Assembly: GCA_902587435.1 (NCBI GenBank)
Contig: CACILF010000002.1
Location: 26,830-90,829 of the forward strand
Direction of reading: 5' to 3'
DNA length: 64,000 nt
Origin: an uncultured Pelagibacteraceae bacterium
Lineage (GTDB): Bacteria > Pseudomonadota > Alphaproteobacteria > Pelagibacterales > Pelagibacteraceae
The position numbers and the translations under genes were made by a program. How positions within the stretch are numbered: the stretch's first letter is position 1; every line of letters starts with the position of its first letter. Positions 1 to 9,405 of this stretch are shown here, piece by piece. The notes below the pieces were generated by a model. The model had not been told where the DNA came from and did not search any database. It worked only from the letters and a program-made list of their open reading frames with translations.

Positions 1-538
1 TTTGATTTTTGTCAAAAAAATACTCTGCTAATAAATATAAAGCATGCGATTTCCAAACACTTTCAGAATTAATAATAGGATTTAATATTTTTATTAAATT
101 ATTTTCAGTCTCAAAGTTTGAATTGAATAAACCTTTTTTATAAATAATTAAATTTTTTATTTCCTGATCAAGATTAACTTCTTTAATTATTATATCAAAA
201 AATTTGTTAATTTCCTCATTGGATGATTGGATATCATTATCTAATATAAAATATAATGCCAAAGGAGAATAAGTTGAGTTTTTTTCATTAATTATTTCAA
301 CTAAATCGTTTTTAAAATCCATTTTATTTGAGGAATTAAAATTTATTGAAATACTATTATATTTTTCCGCTAAACTTTTTATTTTTCTATCTTGTACTTC
401 GCCAAAAGTAAAATAAGCAAAAATAATAAGTATAATTGATGATAAAATTGTAATTAAAGATTTTTTATTTTTTATGAAAAAATTTTTAATTTTTTCTTGT
501 CTTGTATTAGCGTTTATTATTGATATATCTTCATCCAT
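1..538 (-). CDS. Partial membrane-anchored protein with a TPR/YfgM-like periplasmic domain (C-terminus outside the window)
   Basis: Minus-strand frame opening at ATG 538: MDEDISIINANTRQEKIKNFFMKNKKSLITILSSIIILIIFAYF..., one N-terminal TM helix followed by a helical domain; open to the window edge. Confidence 0.6.
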   Translation of the reverse strand, partial: MDEDISIINANTRQEKIKNFFIKNKKSLITILSSIILIIFAYFTFGEVQDRKIKSLAEKYNSISINFNSSNKMDFKNDLVEIINEKNSTYSPLALYFILDNDIQSSNEEINKFFDIIIKEVNLDQEIKNLIIYKKGLFNSNFETENNLIKILNPIINSESVWKSHALYLLAEYFFDKNQ

Positions 539-539
539 A

Positions 540-3209
540 TTAAATCATATTTCTTAAAACGTATTGCAGAATCCCACCATTTTTATAGTATTCTAACTCA
601 TTTTTTGTATCTATTCTGCACAATGTTTTGATTTTCTTTATATCACCAGATATGTATTTTATTTCTATTTCTACTTTATCTAAAGGAGATAGGCCTTTTT
701 CTATATTTAATACGCTGATGAGCTCAGATCCTTTTAGTTTTAAATTTGATCTATTCATTCCATCTACGAATTGTAAAGGTAATATTCCCATTCCAATAAG
801 ATTAGACCGATGAATTCTTTCAAAACTTTCAGCTATAACTGTTTTAATACCTAATAATTTTGTACCTTTTGCAGCCCAATCTCTAGATGAACCAGTTCCA
901 TATTCTTTACCACCTATTACCACCAAATCGGTTCCTCTTTTTTTGTACTCCATTACAGCATCATAAACTGTCACTACTTTTCCTTCTGGAAATAACTTTG
1001 TAAAACCACCTTCGGTGCCAGGCGCTATCTCATTTCTTATTCTTATATTGGCAAATGTGCCTCTCATCATAACTTCGTGATTTCCCCTTCTTGACCCATA
1101 TGAATTATAATCTTTTGGCAAAATTTGATGTTCCATAAAATATTCACCAGTAGGACTTTCTTTTTGGATAGATCCTGCTGGAGAAATATGGTCTGTAGTT
1201 ATCATATCTCCTAAAATCAATAATGGTCTTGCATTTTTAATTTGTTTAAATCCCTCTGGCTCATCAGGCATATTATCAAAAAATGGTGGTCTTTTTACAT
1301 AAGTTGATCCCTCATCCCAATTATAAATGCTACTTTTTTTAGTTTTAATTTTTTGCCATTGAACTGGTCCTTCAGAAACATTGGCATATCTTTCAACAAA
1401 CATTTTTGCATTTAATGACTCTCTTAAAGTGTCTTCTATTTCTTTATTTGAAGGCCAAATATCTTTTAAAAAAATATCTTTATTATTTTTATCTTTTCCT
1501 AAAGGATCTTTGTATAAATCTACTTCCATATGACCAGCTAAAGCGTAAGCAACAACAAGTGGGGGTGATGCTAAATAATTCGCTTTTATGTGTGGAGATA
1601 TACGGCCTTCAAAATTCCTATTACCAGATAAAACTGATACAGCATATATATTTTCTTTTTCGATTGCTTCTACAATATTATCAGGTAATGGACCTGAGTT
1701 TCCAATGCATGTTGTGCATCCATAACCAACTAAATTGAATCCTAATTCATCTAGGTATTTATTTAGACCTGCTTTTTCTAAATAATCAGTTACTACTTTT
1801 GATCCTGGTGCTAATGAGGTTTTTACCCAAGGTTTTGTTTTTAATCCTAATTCTACAGCTTTTTTTGCTAATAAACCTGCTCCAATTAAAACATTTGGAT
1901 TAGAAGTATTTGTGCAAGATGTTATTGCAGCTATTAATATAGAACCATCTTTAATTTCAAAATCAGTTCCATTAATTTTTGAAATGTGTTTTTGTTTTCT
2001 TTCTGTAATATTTAAAAATACTTTTTTAAATTCTGATGATGCTTCATTTAATAAAACTTTATCTTGTGGTCTTTTTGGTCCAGATATTGTTGGAACAACT
2101 GAAGACATATCTAGTGAGACCCTATCTGTAAATTCAATGTTTTCACTTGCCCACAATCCTTGCTCTTTTGCATATTTTTCTACAATATTAACTGTTTTTT
2201 CATCTCTTCCTGAAAATCTTAGATATTTTAAAGTTTCATCATCAATTGGAAAAAATCCACAAGTAGCTCCATATTCTGGAGCCATATTTGCGATAGTTGC
2301 TCTATCAGCAAGGGTTAAATTTTTTAATCCATCTCCGTAAAATTCTACAAACTTTCCAACAACACCTTTGTCTCTTAAAATTTTTACAACCGTCAAAACT
2401 AAATCAGTGGCAGTAGTACCTTCTGGCATTTTATTTTTTACTTCAAAACCTATAACTTCAGGAACTAACATTGAAATTGGCTGTCCAAGCATTCCAGCTT
2501 CAGCCTCTATTCCGCCAACTCCCCAGCCAAGTACAGATAATCCATTTACCATTGTTGTATGACTATCTGTTCCAACTAAAGTATCAGGAAATAAATATTC
2601 ATCTTCTTTATATTTTTCAGACCAAACAACTTTTGATAGATACTCTAAATTTACTTGATGACATATACCAGTGCCCGGTGGAACTATTCTAAAATTATTA
2701 AAAGCTTGCTGTCCCCACTTTAAAAAAGAATATCTTTCACCATTTCTTTTAAATTCTATATCAACATTTTTTTCAAATGAATCTGGCTTTGCGGACTGAT
2801 CAACCTGTACGGAATGGTCTATAACTAAATCAACAGCAGAAAGAGGATTGATAGTATTTGGATCTTTATTTTTCTTTTTAACAGCTTCTCGCATTGCTGC
2901 CAAATCTGCTACCGCGGGTATTCCAGTATAGTCTTGTAATAAAACTCTTGCAGGTCTGTAAGCTATTTCTGTATTTGATTTTTTTTCTTTTAACCACTTT
3001 TGAATTGCTTCTATTTGATCTTTAGTAACTGACAAATCATCTTCATATCTAAGTAGGTTTTCTAATAAAACTTTTAATGATTTTGGTAAATTTGAAATTC
3101 CTTTTAAACCATTTTTTTCAGCTTCTACTAAAGAAAAATATTTATAGTTTTTGTTATTTATCTTTATTGATTTTAAAGATTTAAATGAATTTTTATTTCC
3201 AGGTTTCAT
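540..3209 (-). CDS. acnA: Aconitate hydratase A
   Basis: 889 aa; aconitase motifs (VGTDSHTTMVNGL, TSCTNTSNP, YGCTTCIGNSGPL, GSSRDWAAKG). Confidence 0.97.
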   Translation of the reverse strand: MKPGNKNSFKSLKSIKINNKNYKYFSLVEAEKNGLKGISNLPKSLKVLLENLLRYEDDLSVTKDQIEAIQKWLKEKKSNTEIAYRPARVLLQDYTGIPAVADLAAMREAVKKKNKDPNTINPLSAVDLVIDHSVQVDQSAKPDSFEKNVDIEFKRNGERYSFLKWGQQAFNNFRIVPPGTGICHQVNLEYLSKVVWSEKYKEDEYLFPDTLVGTDSHTTMVNGLSVLGWGVGGIEAEAGMLGQPISMLVPEVIGFEVKNKMPEGTTATDLVLTVVKILRDKGVVGKFVEFYGDGLKNLTLADRATIANMAPEYGATCGFFPIDDETLKYLRFSGRDEKTVNIVEKYAKEQGLWASENIEFTDRVSLDMSSVVPTISGPKRPQDKVLLNEASSEFKKVFLNITERKQKHISKINGTDFEIKDGSILIAAITSCTNTSNPNVLIGAGLLAKKAVELGLKTKPWVKTSLAPGSKVVTDYLEKAGLNKYLDELGFNLVGYGCTTCIGNSGPLPDNIVEAIEKENIYAVSVLSGNRNFEGRISPHIKANYLASPPLVVAYALAGHMEVDLYKDPLGKDKNNKDIFLKDIWPSNKEIEDTLRESLNAKMFVERYANVSEGPVQWQKIKTKKSSIYNWDEGSTYVKRPPFFDNMPDEPEGFKQIKNARPLLILGDMITTDHISPAGSIQKESPTGEYFMEHQILPKDYNSYGSRRGNHEVMMRGTFANIRIRNEIAPGTEGGFTKLFPEGKVVTVYDAVMEYKKRGTDLVVIGGKEYGTGSSRDWAAKGTKLLGIKTVIAESFERIHRSNLIGMGILPLQFVDGMNRSNLKLKGSELISVLNIEKGLSPLDKVEIEIKYISGDIKKIKTLCRIDTKNELEYYKNGGILQYVLRNMI

Positions 3210-3212
3210 AAT

Positions 3213-3800
3213 TTATATATAAAAACTTGCTACACATCCAACAAGTAGGATGGACATAGCATAATTAAACCTTTTAATGAATTCATTATTTGTCGCGAAT
3301 TTTCTTAAAAATTTACCTAATAAAGCCCAACTTGTTATACTTAAAAAAGCAGTAACTGAACAAACCACAATTACTGAAATTGAAGAACTAATATAATTTT
3401 CTTGTGATACAAATTTCGAAATTAAAGTAATCGCTGCCATTACTCCTTTTGGGTTTATAAATTGAAAAAAAAATGTTTCATAAAATTTAACAGGATTTTC
3501 TGTTTTTGATTGTGATTTACTTTTTGAAAAAGAAATTTTATAAGCTAAATAAATTAAAAATATTGATCCTAAAATTCTAATTATTTCTTGTATATAAGGA
3601 TATTTTTGAAAAACTGAAATTAAGGCAAATATTAATAAAACAACCAAAACAGTATACCCCAAACCTACTCCTAAAATTATTGGAATTGTTTTCCTTACTC
3701 CAAAATTAAAAGCAGAATAAGATGCTACTGCGTTATTTGGGCCAGGAGTAAAACCCATTGAAAATGAAATACCAATTAATAATAACAGTTCTGGGTGCAT
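3213..3800 (-). CDS. LysE/RhtB family amino acid exporter
   Basis: 195 aa multi-TM; LysE motif GFTPGPNN, FFFQFINPKG. Confidence 0.9.
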   Translation of the reverse strand: MHPELLLLIGISFSMGFTPGPNNAVASYSAFNFGVRKTIPIILGVGLGYTVLVVLLIFALISVFQKYPYIQEIIRILGSIFLIYLAYKISFSKSKSQSKTENPVKFYETFFFQFINPKGVMAAITLISKFVSQENYISSSISVIVVCSVTAFLSITSWALLGKFLRKFATNNEFIKRFNYAMSILLVGCVASFYI

Positions 3801-3804
3801 TTAA

Positions 3805-4146
3805 TTAAGCTATTGGAAGACCGTTATCAGCCTTTTGTGAAGGGTGTACCAGGGTAACCTTGCCTTCTGAATCTACCGATCCTAGTATCAAAACTTGAGA
3901 AACAACTCCTGCTATATTTTTCTCAGGAAAATTACAAACAGCTATAACTTGTTTTCCTTTTAAATTTTCTTCATTATAATAATGTGTAATTTGGGCAGAA
4001 GATTGTTTAATTCCTATTTCTTTTCCAAAATCCACTTCCACAACTAATGAAGGTTTTCGAGCCTTTTCGTTTTTCTTTACAGATATAACGGTGCCTAATC
4101 TTATATCTACTTTATTAAAAATATCGTAGGTTATTTGTTCTTTCAT
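3805..4146 (-). CDS. csaA: tRNA-binding domain protein, CsaA-like
   Basis: 113 aa; VDIRLGTVISVKKNEKARKPSLVVEVDFG, QSSAQIT, VCNFPEKNIAG typical of CsaA. Confidence 0.88.
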   Translation of the reverse strand: MKEQITYDIFNKVDIRLGTVISVKKNEKARKPSLVVEVDFGKEIGIKQSSAQITHYYNEENLKGKQVIAVCNFPEKNIAGVVSQVLILGSVDSEGKVTLVHPSQKADNGLPIA

Positions 4147-4173
4147 TTTTTTAATATATAATTGATTATATTT

Positions 4174-5364
4174 ATGAGTACAGAAAATAATAACAAAGAA
4201 CTTTACAATAATTCAATAAAAATTTTGTCAGATCTTATATCATTTAAAACAATTTCTGGAGAGGATAACAATTCGTTAATCAATTATTGTGATGATATTT
4301 TAAAAAAGCTAGGTGCAACTTCATTTAAAACATTCGATGATGAAAAAAAAAGAGTAAATCTTTTTGCTACATTAAAGGCAAAAAAACCCAATGGAAAGGT
4401 TCCAATAATTTTATCAGGTCATACAGATGTAGTGCCTGTTTCTAAAGGATGGTCTACAGATCCGTTTAAAGCTACAATTAAAGATGACAAGCTATATGGT
4501 AGAGGATCTTGTGATATGAAAGGTTTTATTGCATGTGCATTAGCCTTTGCACCAGTTTTTTCAAAATCAAATTTAGATAGAGATATTAATTTTTCATTTA
4601 CATTTGATGAAGAGACAGCTTGTATAGGAGCTCCATTATTAATTAAAGAACTAAAAAAAAGAGGATTTAAAAAGGGAATATGTATTGTGGGTGAACCTAC
4701 AAATATGAAAATTATTGATGCTCATAAAGGTGCTTATGAATATACAACATATTTTGAAGGTTTGGCTGGTCATAGTTCTCAACCTCACAAGGGAGTTAGC
4801 GCAGTAGAGTATGCAGCTAGATATGTTAATAAACTTATTGAACTAAGAGAAAAACTAAAAGATAGAGTTCCAAAAAATTCTATATTTGACCCTCCCTTCT
4901 CTACACTTTCTGTTGGAGGAATATTTGGAGGGATTGCACATAATGTAATCTCTGACAAATGTCATGTTAAGTGGGAGACAAGGCCTGTAGTTAAAGATGA
5001 TGCAGTATATTTAAACGCAGAGCTAGACAAATATGTTAATGAAATACTTTTACCAGAAATGAAAAAAGTTTATCCAGATTCAAAAATTTCAAAAGAAGTA
5101 ATCGGAGAAATAATTGGATTTGATCGTGATGAAAAATCTGAAGCATGTGAGTTTGTTTCTAGTATAACAGGTGATAATTCAAGAGAAGTAGTTTCATTTG
5201 GAACAGAAGCTGGTCTGTTCCAAGAAATAGGTATAAGTACTGCAGTATGTGGGCCAGGATCAATAGAACAAGCACATAAAATAGATGAATTTATTAAATT
5301 AGAAGAAATTAAGAAATGTTTAAATTTCTTGAATGGTGTTAAAGATAAATCAATACAAAATTAA
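4174..5364 (+). CDS. argE: M20 family deacetylase, acetylornithine deacetylase (ArgE)-like
   Basis: SGHTDVVPV, GRGSCDMKGF, VGEPTNMKII motifs; ATG at 4174 preferred over the upstream TTG of the ORF track. Confidence 0.82.
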   Translation: MSTENNNKELYNNSIKILSDLISFKTISGEDNNSLINYCDDILKKLGATSFKTFDDEKKRVNLFATLKAKKPNGKVPIILSGHTDVVPVSKGWSTDPFKATIKDDKLYGRGSCDMKGFIACALAFAPVFSKSNLDRDINFSFTFDEETACIGAPLLIKELKKRGFKKGICIVGEPTNMKIIDAHKGAYEYTTYFEGLAGHSSQPHKGVSAVEYAARYVNKLIELREKLKDRVPKNSIFDPPFSTLSVGGIFGGIAHNVISDKCHVKWETRPVVKDDAVYLNAELDKYVNEILLPEMKKVYPDSKISKEVIGEIIGFDRDEKSEACEFVSSITGDNSREVVSFGTEAGLFQEIGISTAVCGPGSIEQAHKIDEFIKLEEIKKCLNFLNGVKDKSIQN

Positions 5365-5368
5365 ATAA

Positions 5369-6271
5369 ATGTCAAAAAAATATCCAAGAGATATGATAGG
5401 TTATGGTTCAAAAGAACCAAAAGTGGTTTGGCCAAATAATGCAAAACTTGCTTTACAAATAGTTCTTAACTATGAAGAGGGTGGTGAAAATAATATTCTT
5501 CATGGAGATAAATATTCTGAAACTTTTTTATCAGAAATTATAGGAGCACAAGCATTTAAAGATAGACATATTAATATGGAGTCTATGTACGAATATGGTT
5601 CAAGAAGAGGGTTTTGGAGACTTCATAAATTATTCCAAGAAAAAAAAATACCTATAACAATTTTTGGAGTTGCAATGGCGTTAGAGAGAAATCCAGAAGT
5701 ATGTGAAGCATTAAAGAATGGAAATTATGAAGTTGCCTGCCATGGTTGGAGATGGATTGATTATCAAAATGTAAAAAAAAGTACTGAAAAAAAAGATATG
5801 AAGTTAGCTATTAAAACTATAAAAAAAATTTTTGGCAAAAGACCTTTGGGTTGGTACACAGGAAGATGTAGTCCAAATACTAGAGATTTGGTATTTGATG
5901 ATGGTGGATTTTTATACGATAGTGACTCCTACAGTGATGATTTGCCTTATTGGGAATATAAAAAAAATAAAAAACAATTAATTATTCCTTATACTTTGGA
6001 TAACAATGATATGAGATTTGCTACGAATCAAGGCTTTAACAGTGGAGACCAGTTTTATACATATTTAAAAGATAGTTTTGATGCTTTATATGAGGAAGGT
6101 AAAACTAATCCAAAAATGATGTCTGTTGGATTACATTGTAGATTAATTGGAAGACCAGGAAGAATACAGTCACTTAAAAAATTCTTAGATTACACTCTAA
6201 AGTTTAATGATGTATGGATTTGCAAAAGAATAGATATTGCAAAACACTGGATTGAAAATTATCCAAGCTAA
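5369..6271 (+). CDS. puuE: Polysaccharide-deacetylase-type allantoinase PuuE
   Basis: 300 aa; YPRDMIGYG, YEEGGENNILHGD, YEYGSRRGFWRL, CHGWRW; followed by allantoicase and ureidoglycolate lyase. Confidence 0.88.
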   Translation: MSKKYPRDMIGYGSKEPKVVWPNNAKLALQIVLNYEEGGENNILHGDKYSETFLSEIIGAQAFKDRHINMESMYEYGSRRGFWRLHKLFQEKKIPITIFGVAMALERNPEVCEALKNGNYEVACHGWRWIDYQNVKKSTEKKDMKLAIKTIKKIFGKRPLGWYTGRCSPNTRDLVFDDGGFLYDSDSYSDDLPYWEYKKNKKQLIIPYTLDNNDMRFATNQGFNSGDQFYTYLKDSFDALYEEGKTNPKMMSVGLHCRLIGRPGRIQSLKKFLDYTLKFNDVWICKRIDIAKHWIENYPS

Positions 6272-6277
6272 AAAAAA

Positions 6278-7270
6278 ATGAAAAAAAATAATATTATTTA
6301 CTTAAATGGATTAATTGATTTGGCTCAGTCAAGACTGGGTTCAAAAGTTGTTTATAAAACTGACGAATTTTTTGCACCTGCTAAAAGAATTATTAACCCT
6401 TGGCCTCCTGTATTTAAAGAAGGAGTATTTGATAAACATGGTAAATGGATGGATGGATGGGAAACTAGAAGAAAAAGAACAAAAGGATATGACTATCTAA
6501 TTTTAAAATTTGGAAAATCAGGTGTTATTAAAAAAGTAGATGTTGATACATCATACTTTTCTGGAAATCATCCTGATCAAATTTCATTACAAGCTTGTAT
6601 TAGTAAAAAAAAAATACCTGATAAAAAAACTAAATGGATAAACATTATTAAAAAAAGTAGAACTAAAGCAAATAGCCATCATTTTTTTAAAGTAAAAAAT
6701 AAAAATTATTTTACTCATATAAAATTAAACATTTTTCCTGATGGAGGAGTGGCAAGGTTGAGAGTTTATGGTTTTATGAAAACTAAAAATAAAACTAGTA
6801 ATAAAATTCAAAATTTAACATCTGTTGTAAATGGCGCAGTACCAATTGCTTGTAATAACGAACATTTTGGAAGAGCAGAAAATATACTTGCTCCAGGTGT
6901 TGGAAAAAACATGGGTGATGGATGGGAAACTAGAAGAAGCAGAGGAAAAAATTTCGACTGGATAATAGTAAAATGTTCATCACCAGGTAAAATTAACAAA
7001 ATTCAATTAGATACTCATCATTTTAAAGGAAATTATCCAGACAAATGCTCAGTGCAAGCAGCTTACATTCCTAATAAAATTTCAGAAAAAAACATTGTTA
7101 ATAAATCAAAAAGATGGGCCTATCTTCTTAACAAAATTAAACTCTATGCACATAAAAAACATAACTTTAATAATAAAATAATGAAAAATAAAAAAATAAA
7201 TTATATTAGAATTAATATTTTCCCTGATGGTGGAATTTCTAGAATAAGAGCCTTTGGAAAAGCTGAATGA
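6278..7270 (+). CDS. alc: Allantoicase
   Basis: 330 aa; two internal allantoicase repeats (DGWETRRKRTKGYDYLILKFG... and DGWETRRSRGKNFDWIIVKC...), each ending FPDGG.(A/S)R.R.(Y/F)G. Confidence 0.92.
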   Translation: MKKNNIIYLNGLIDLAQSRLGSKVVYKTDEFFAPAKRIINPWPPVFKEGVFDKHGKWMDGWETRRKRTKGYDYLILKFGKSGVIKKVDVDTSYFSGNHPDQISLQACISKKKIPDKKTKWINIIKKSRTKANSHHFFKVKNKNYFTHIKLNIFPDGGVARLRVYGFMKTKNKTSNKIQNLTSVVNGAVPIACNNEHFGRAENILAPGVGKNMGDGWETRRSRGKNFDWIIVKCSSPGKINKIQLDTHHFKGNYPDKCSVQAAYIPNKISEKNIVNKSKRWAYLLNKIKLYAHKKHNFNNKIMKNKKINYIRINIFPDGGISRIRAFGKAE

Positions 7271-7764
7271 CTGAAAAAATAATAATACCTATTCCAATTA
7301 CAAAAAAAAACTTTGCTAAATATGGAGATATGATTTCAACTAAAGATATAAAGCCTTTAGAAATAAACAATGGATATGCAAAAAGATATGATGGTATAGC
7401 TAATTTAAATACTTCTAGTGATAATGGTGAAACTACAATTAGCATCTTTTCTGCTTTAAAAAGAAATTTCCCAATGAAAATCGATATGATGGAAAAACAT
7501 CCTTTAGGAAGTCAGGCATTCATACCAATGAAAGAAACTACTTTTTTAGTATTTGTCGCTCCTAAAGAAGAAAAGCTAGATTTAAATAAAATTGAAGCTT
7601 TTATAATCCCTCCTGGAATTGGAGTAAATTACAATCCTGGAACTTGGCATTTCCCATTAATATCTACTGAAGATATGAATTTTCTAGTAGTTGATAGAAA
7701 AGGATCAGGTAACAATTTAGTTATTGAAAATTTAGATAAAGAAAATATTACTTTGAAATATTAA
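7267..7764 (+). CDS. allA: Ureidoglycolate lyase
   Basis: 165 aa; HPLGSQAFIPM and PGTWHFPL motifs; overlaps alc by 4 nt. Confidence 0.92.
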   Translation: MTEKIIIPIPITKKNFAKYGDMISTKDIKPLEINNGYAKRYDGIANLNTSSDNGETTISIFSALKRNFPMKIDMMEKHPLGSQAFIPMKETTFLVFVAPKEEKLDLNKIEAFIIPPGIGVNYNPGTWHFPLISTEDMNFLVVDRKGSGNNLVIENLDKENITLKY

Positions 7765-7796
7765 AGCCCGCCGCGCACAACACTCGGCGAGCTTTT
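7763..7796. terminator. Bidirectional intrinsic terminator between the convergent allA and NCS1 permease genes
   Basis: AAAGCCCGCCG-CGCACAACACT-CGGCGAGCTTTT inverted repeat flanked by A/T runs; one internal mismatch. Confidence 0.75.
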
Positions 7797-7809
7797 AAAT
7801 TTAAACTGT

Positions 7810-9264
7810 TTATTTGCCTCTTCCAGATATTGCCATATGAATGATAGCGCCTAAAGCTGCTCCGATCATCCATGCATATCCTCCTCCGCCACCTAAATTA
7901 GCGAAGAAATCATCTAAACCTGCAAATAATATATTTGGCCAAACAGATCCAACTGCAACATAACCTGAGATTACCCAAGCTAACATTGCTTTTCCATTGA
8001 ATCCGCCGTTGTAATGATATTTTCCACTTGCTTTGTCGGAAAATAAATCATCTACATCAAGTTTTTGATTTTTGATTACATAATAATCAACAATCATTAT
8101 TCCAAATACTGGCGCTAAAATTGCTCCTAACGTATTTACAAATGGAAACATTCCCATTTGTGTAATAACAGCAACCCACATACCACCAATTACAAATCCA
8201 AAAATAGCAGTGATTAAACCACCTGTTCTGAAATTTATTTTATCTGGCATTAAGTTTGCAAGGTCATACGCTGGAGGTATAAAATTAGCTACCATATTTA
8301 TACCAACTGTCGCCGCAAAAAATGCAAAAGCTGCAATTAATGTTAAAAGTAAATTATCTACTTTAGCAACCATTTCTGTTGGTTGAGCAATGTACTCTCC
8401 AAATATTGCAATTGTACCACCAGTGATCATTAAAGTTATGAAAGAAAAGAAAATTACGTTTCCTACTAATCCCCATAGGTTACCTTTTTTCATTTCATCT
8501 TCATTTTTAACAAATCTAGCAAAGTCACCAAAGTTAATAACTACTGCAGCGAAATATCCTACCATAATTGAGAATACAGCTAGGAAAGCTCCAAATGAAC
8601 CTAAGCCTTCAAATCCACCTGAACGTTCACCACCTGAAAATATTTCTCCAACTTCTGATAATAATCCGCCACCAGCTTTAGCCCAAATTGCTATCATTAA
8701 AACAATCATCACAATATAGACTGCTGGTCCAGCAAAGTTTAAAAATCTTCTAACAAGATCAATTCCCTGCCAAAACAGATAAACTTGGAAAAGTGAAACA
8801 AAAATAAATGATATCCACATTACTCCTGACATTCCAAGTAATACAGGTTCGCCCTGTATTCCTGTTAAACCCGTAATTAAAAGTGCTACTGCTGTTGAAG
8901 CTGCATAAGTTTGAGCACCATACCAGAACATAGCAACAAGACCCCTTGCCATTGCTGGAAAGTTTGCACCAAATACACCCATACTTACACGCGCAAATAC
9001 TGGATATGGAATACCATGTTTAACACTTGGTTTTCCTGATAGGTTAACAAGCCACATTATAAAAAATCCTGCTAGTATTAATGCAAGAAATACAGCCCAG
9101 CCATTTAAGCCAGAAGCTATAAATAATGATGCCGCCAAAGTATATCCAAATAAACTTTGAACATCGTTAGCCCATACGTTAAAGATTTCGAACCATCCCC
9201 ATTTTTTCTCCGAACTTGGAGTTGGAGCTAAATCTTTATTATATAATTTAGAAGATCTACTCAT
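7810..9264 (-). CDS. NCS1 family nucleobase/allantoin-type permease
   Basis: 484 aa, ~12 TM; NCS1 features (N-terminal WGWFEIFNVWANDVQSL, GKPSVKHGIPYPVFARVSMG); convergent with the allantoin genes. Confidence 0.88.
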   Translation of the reverse strand: MSRSSKLYNKDLAPTPSSEKKWGWFEIFNVWANDVQSLFGYTLAASLFIASGLNGWAVFLALILAGFFIMWLVNLSGKPSVKHGIPYPVFARVSMGVFGANFPAMARGLVAMFWYGAQTYAASTAVALLITGLTGIQGEPVLLGMSGVMWISFIFVSLFQVYLFWQGIDLVRRFLNFAGPAVYIVMIVLMIAIWAKAGGGLLSEVGEIFSGGERSGGFEGLGSFGAFLAVFSIMVGYFAAVVINFGDFARFVKNEDEMKKGNLWGLVGNVIFFSFITLMITGGTIAIFGEYIAQPTEMVAKVDNLLLTLIAAFAFFAATVGINMVANFIPPAYDLANLMPDKINFRTGGLITAIFGFVIGGMWVAVITQMGMFPFVNTLGAILAPVFGIMIVDYYVIKNQKLDVDDLFSDKASGKYHYNGGFNGKAMLAWVISGYVAVGSVWPNILFAGLDDFFANLGGGGGYAWMIGAALGAIIHMAISGRGK

Positions 9265-9376
9265 ATCTTCCTCCTTCCATGTTTTCTACTTAGACAACGG
9301 TAAATTTTATGATATTAATTTCAAGCGTTTATTACGGGTGAGTTAAAAACGGCCAATTTTATGATTTATAAAACCC

Positions 9377-9399
9377 AATTTGATCGATTAAATCAAATT
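9377..9399. promoter_or_regulatory. Inverted repeat AATTTGAT-N7-ATCAAATT downstream of the ALDH gene and upstream of the NCS1 permease; terminator or operator
   Basis: Perfect 8-bp arms around a 7-nt loop in the intergenic region. Confidence 0.4.
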
Positions 9400-9405
9400 T
9401 AAAAT

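Noticed and set aside
1912-2340. Plus-strand ORF opposite acnA
   Set aside because: Antisense to aconitase; no domain and no start context.
9265-9405. Riboswitch upstream of the NCS1 permease
   Set aside because: Only an AT-rich inverted repeat is visible; I could not match any known riboswitch core.
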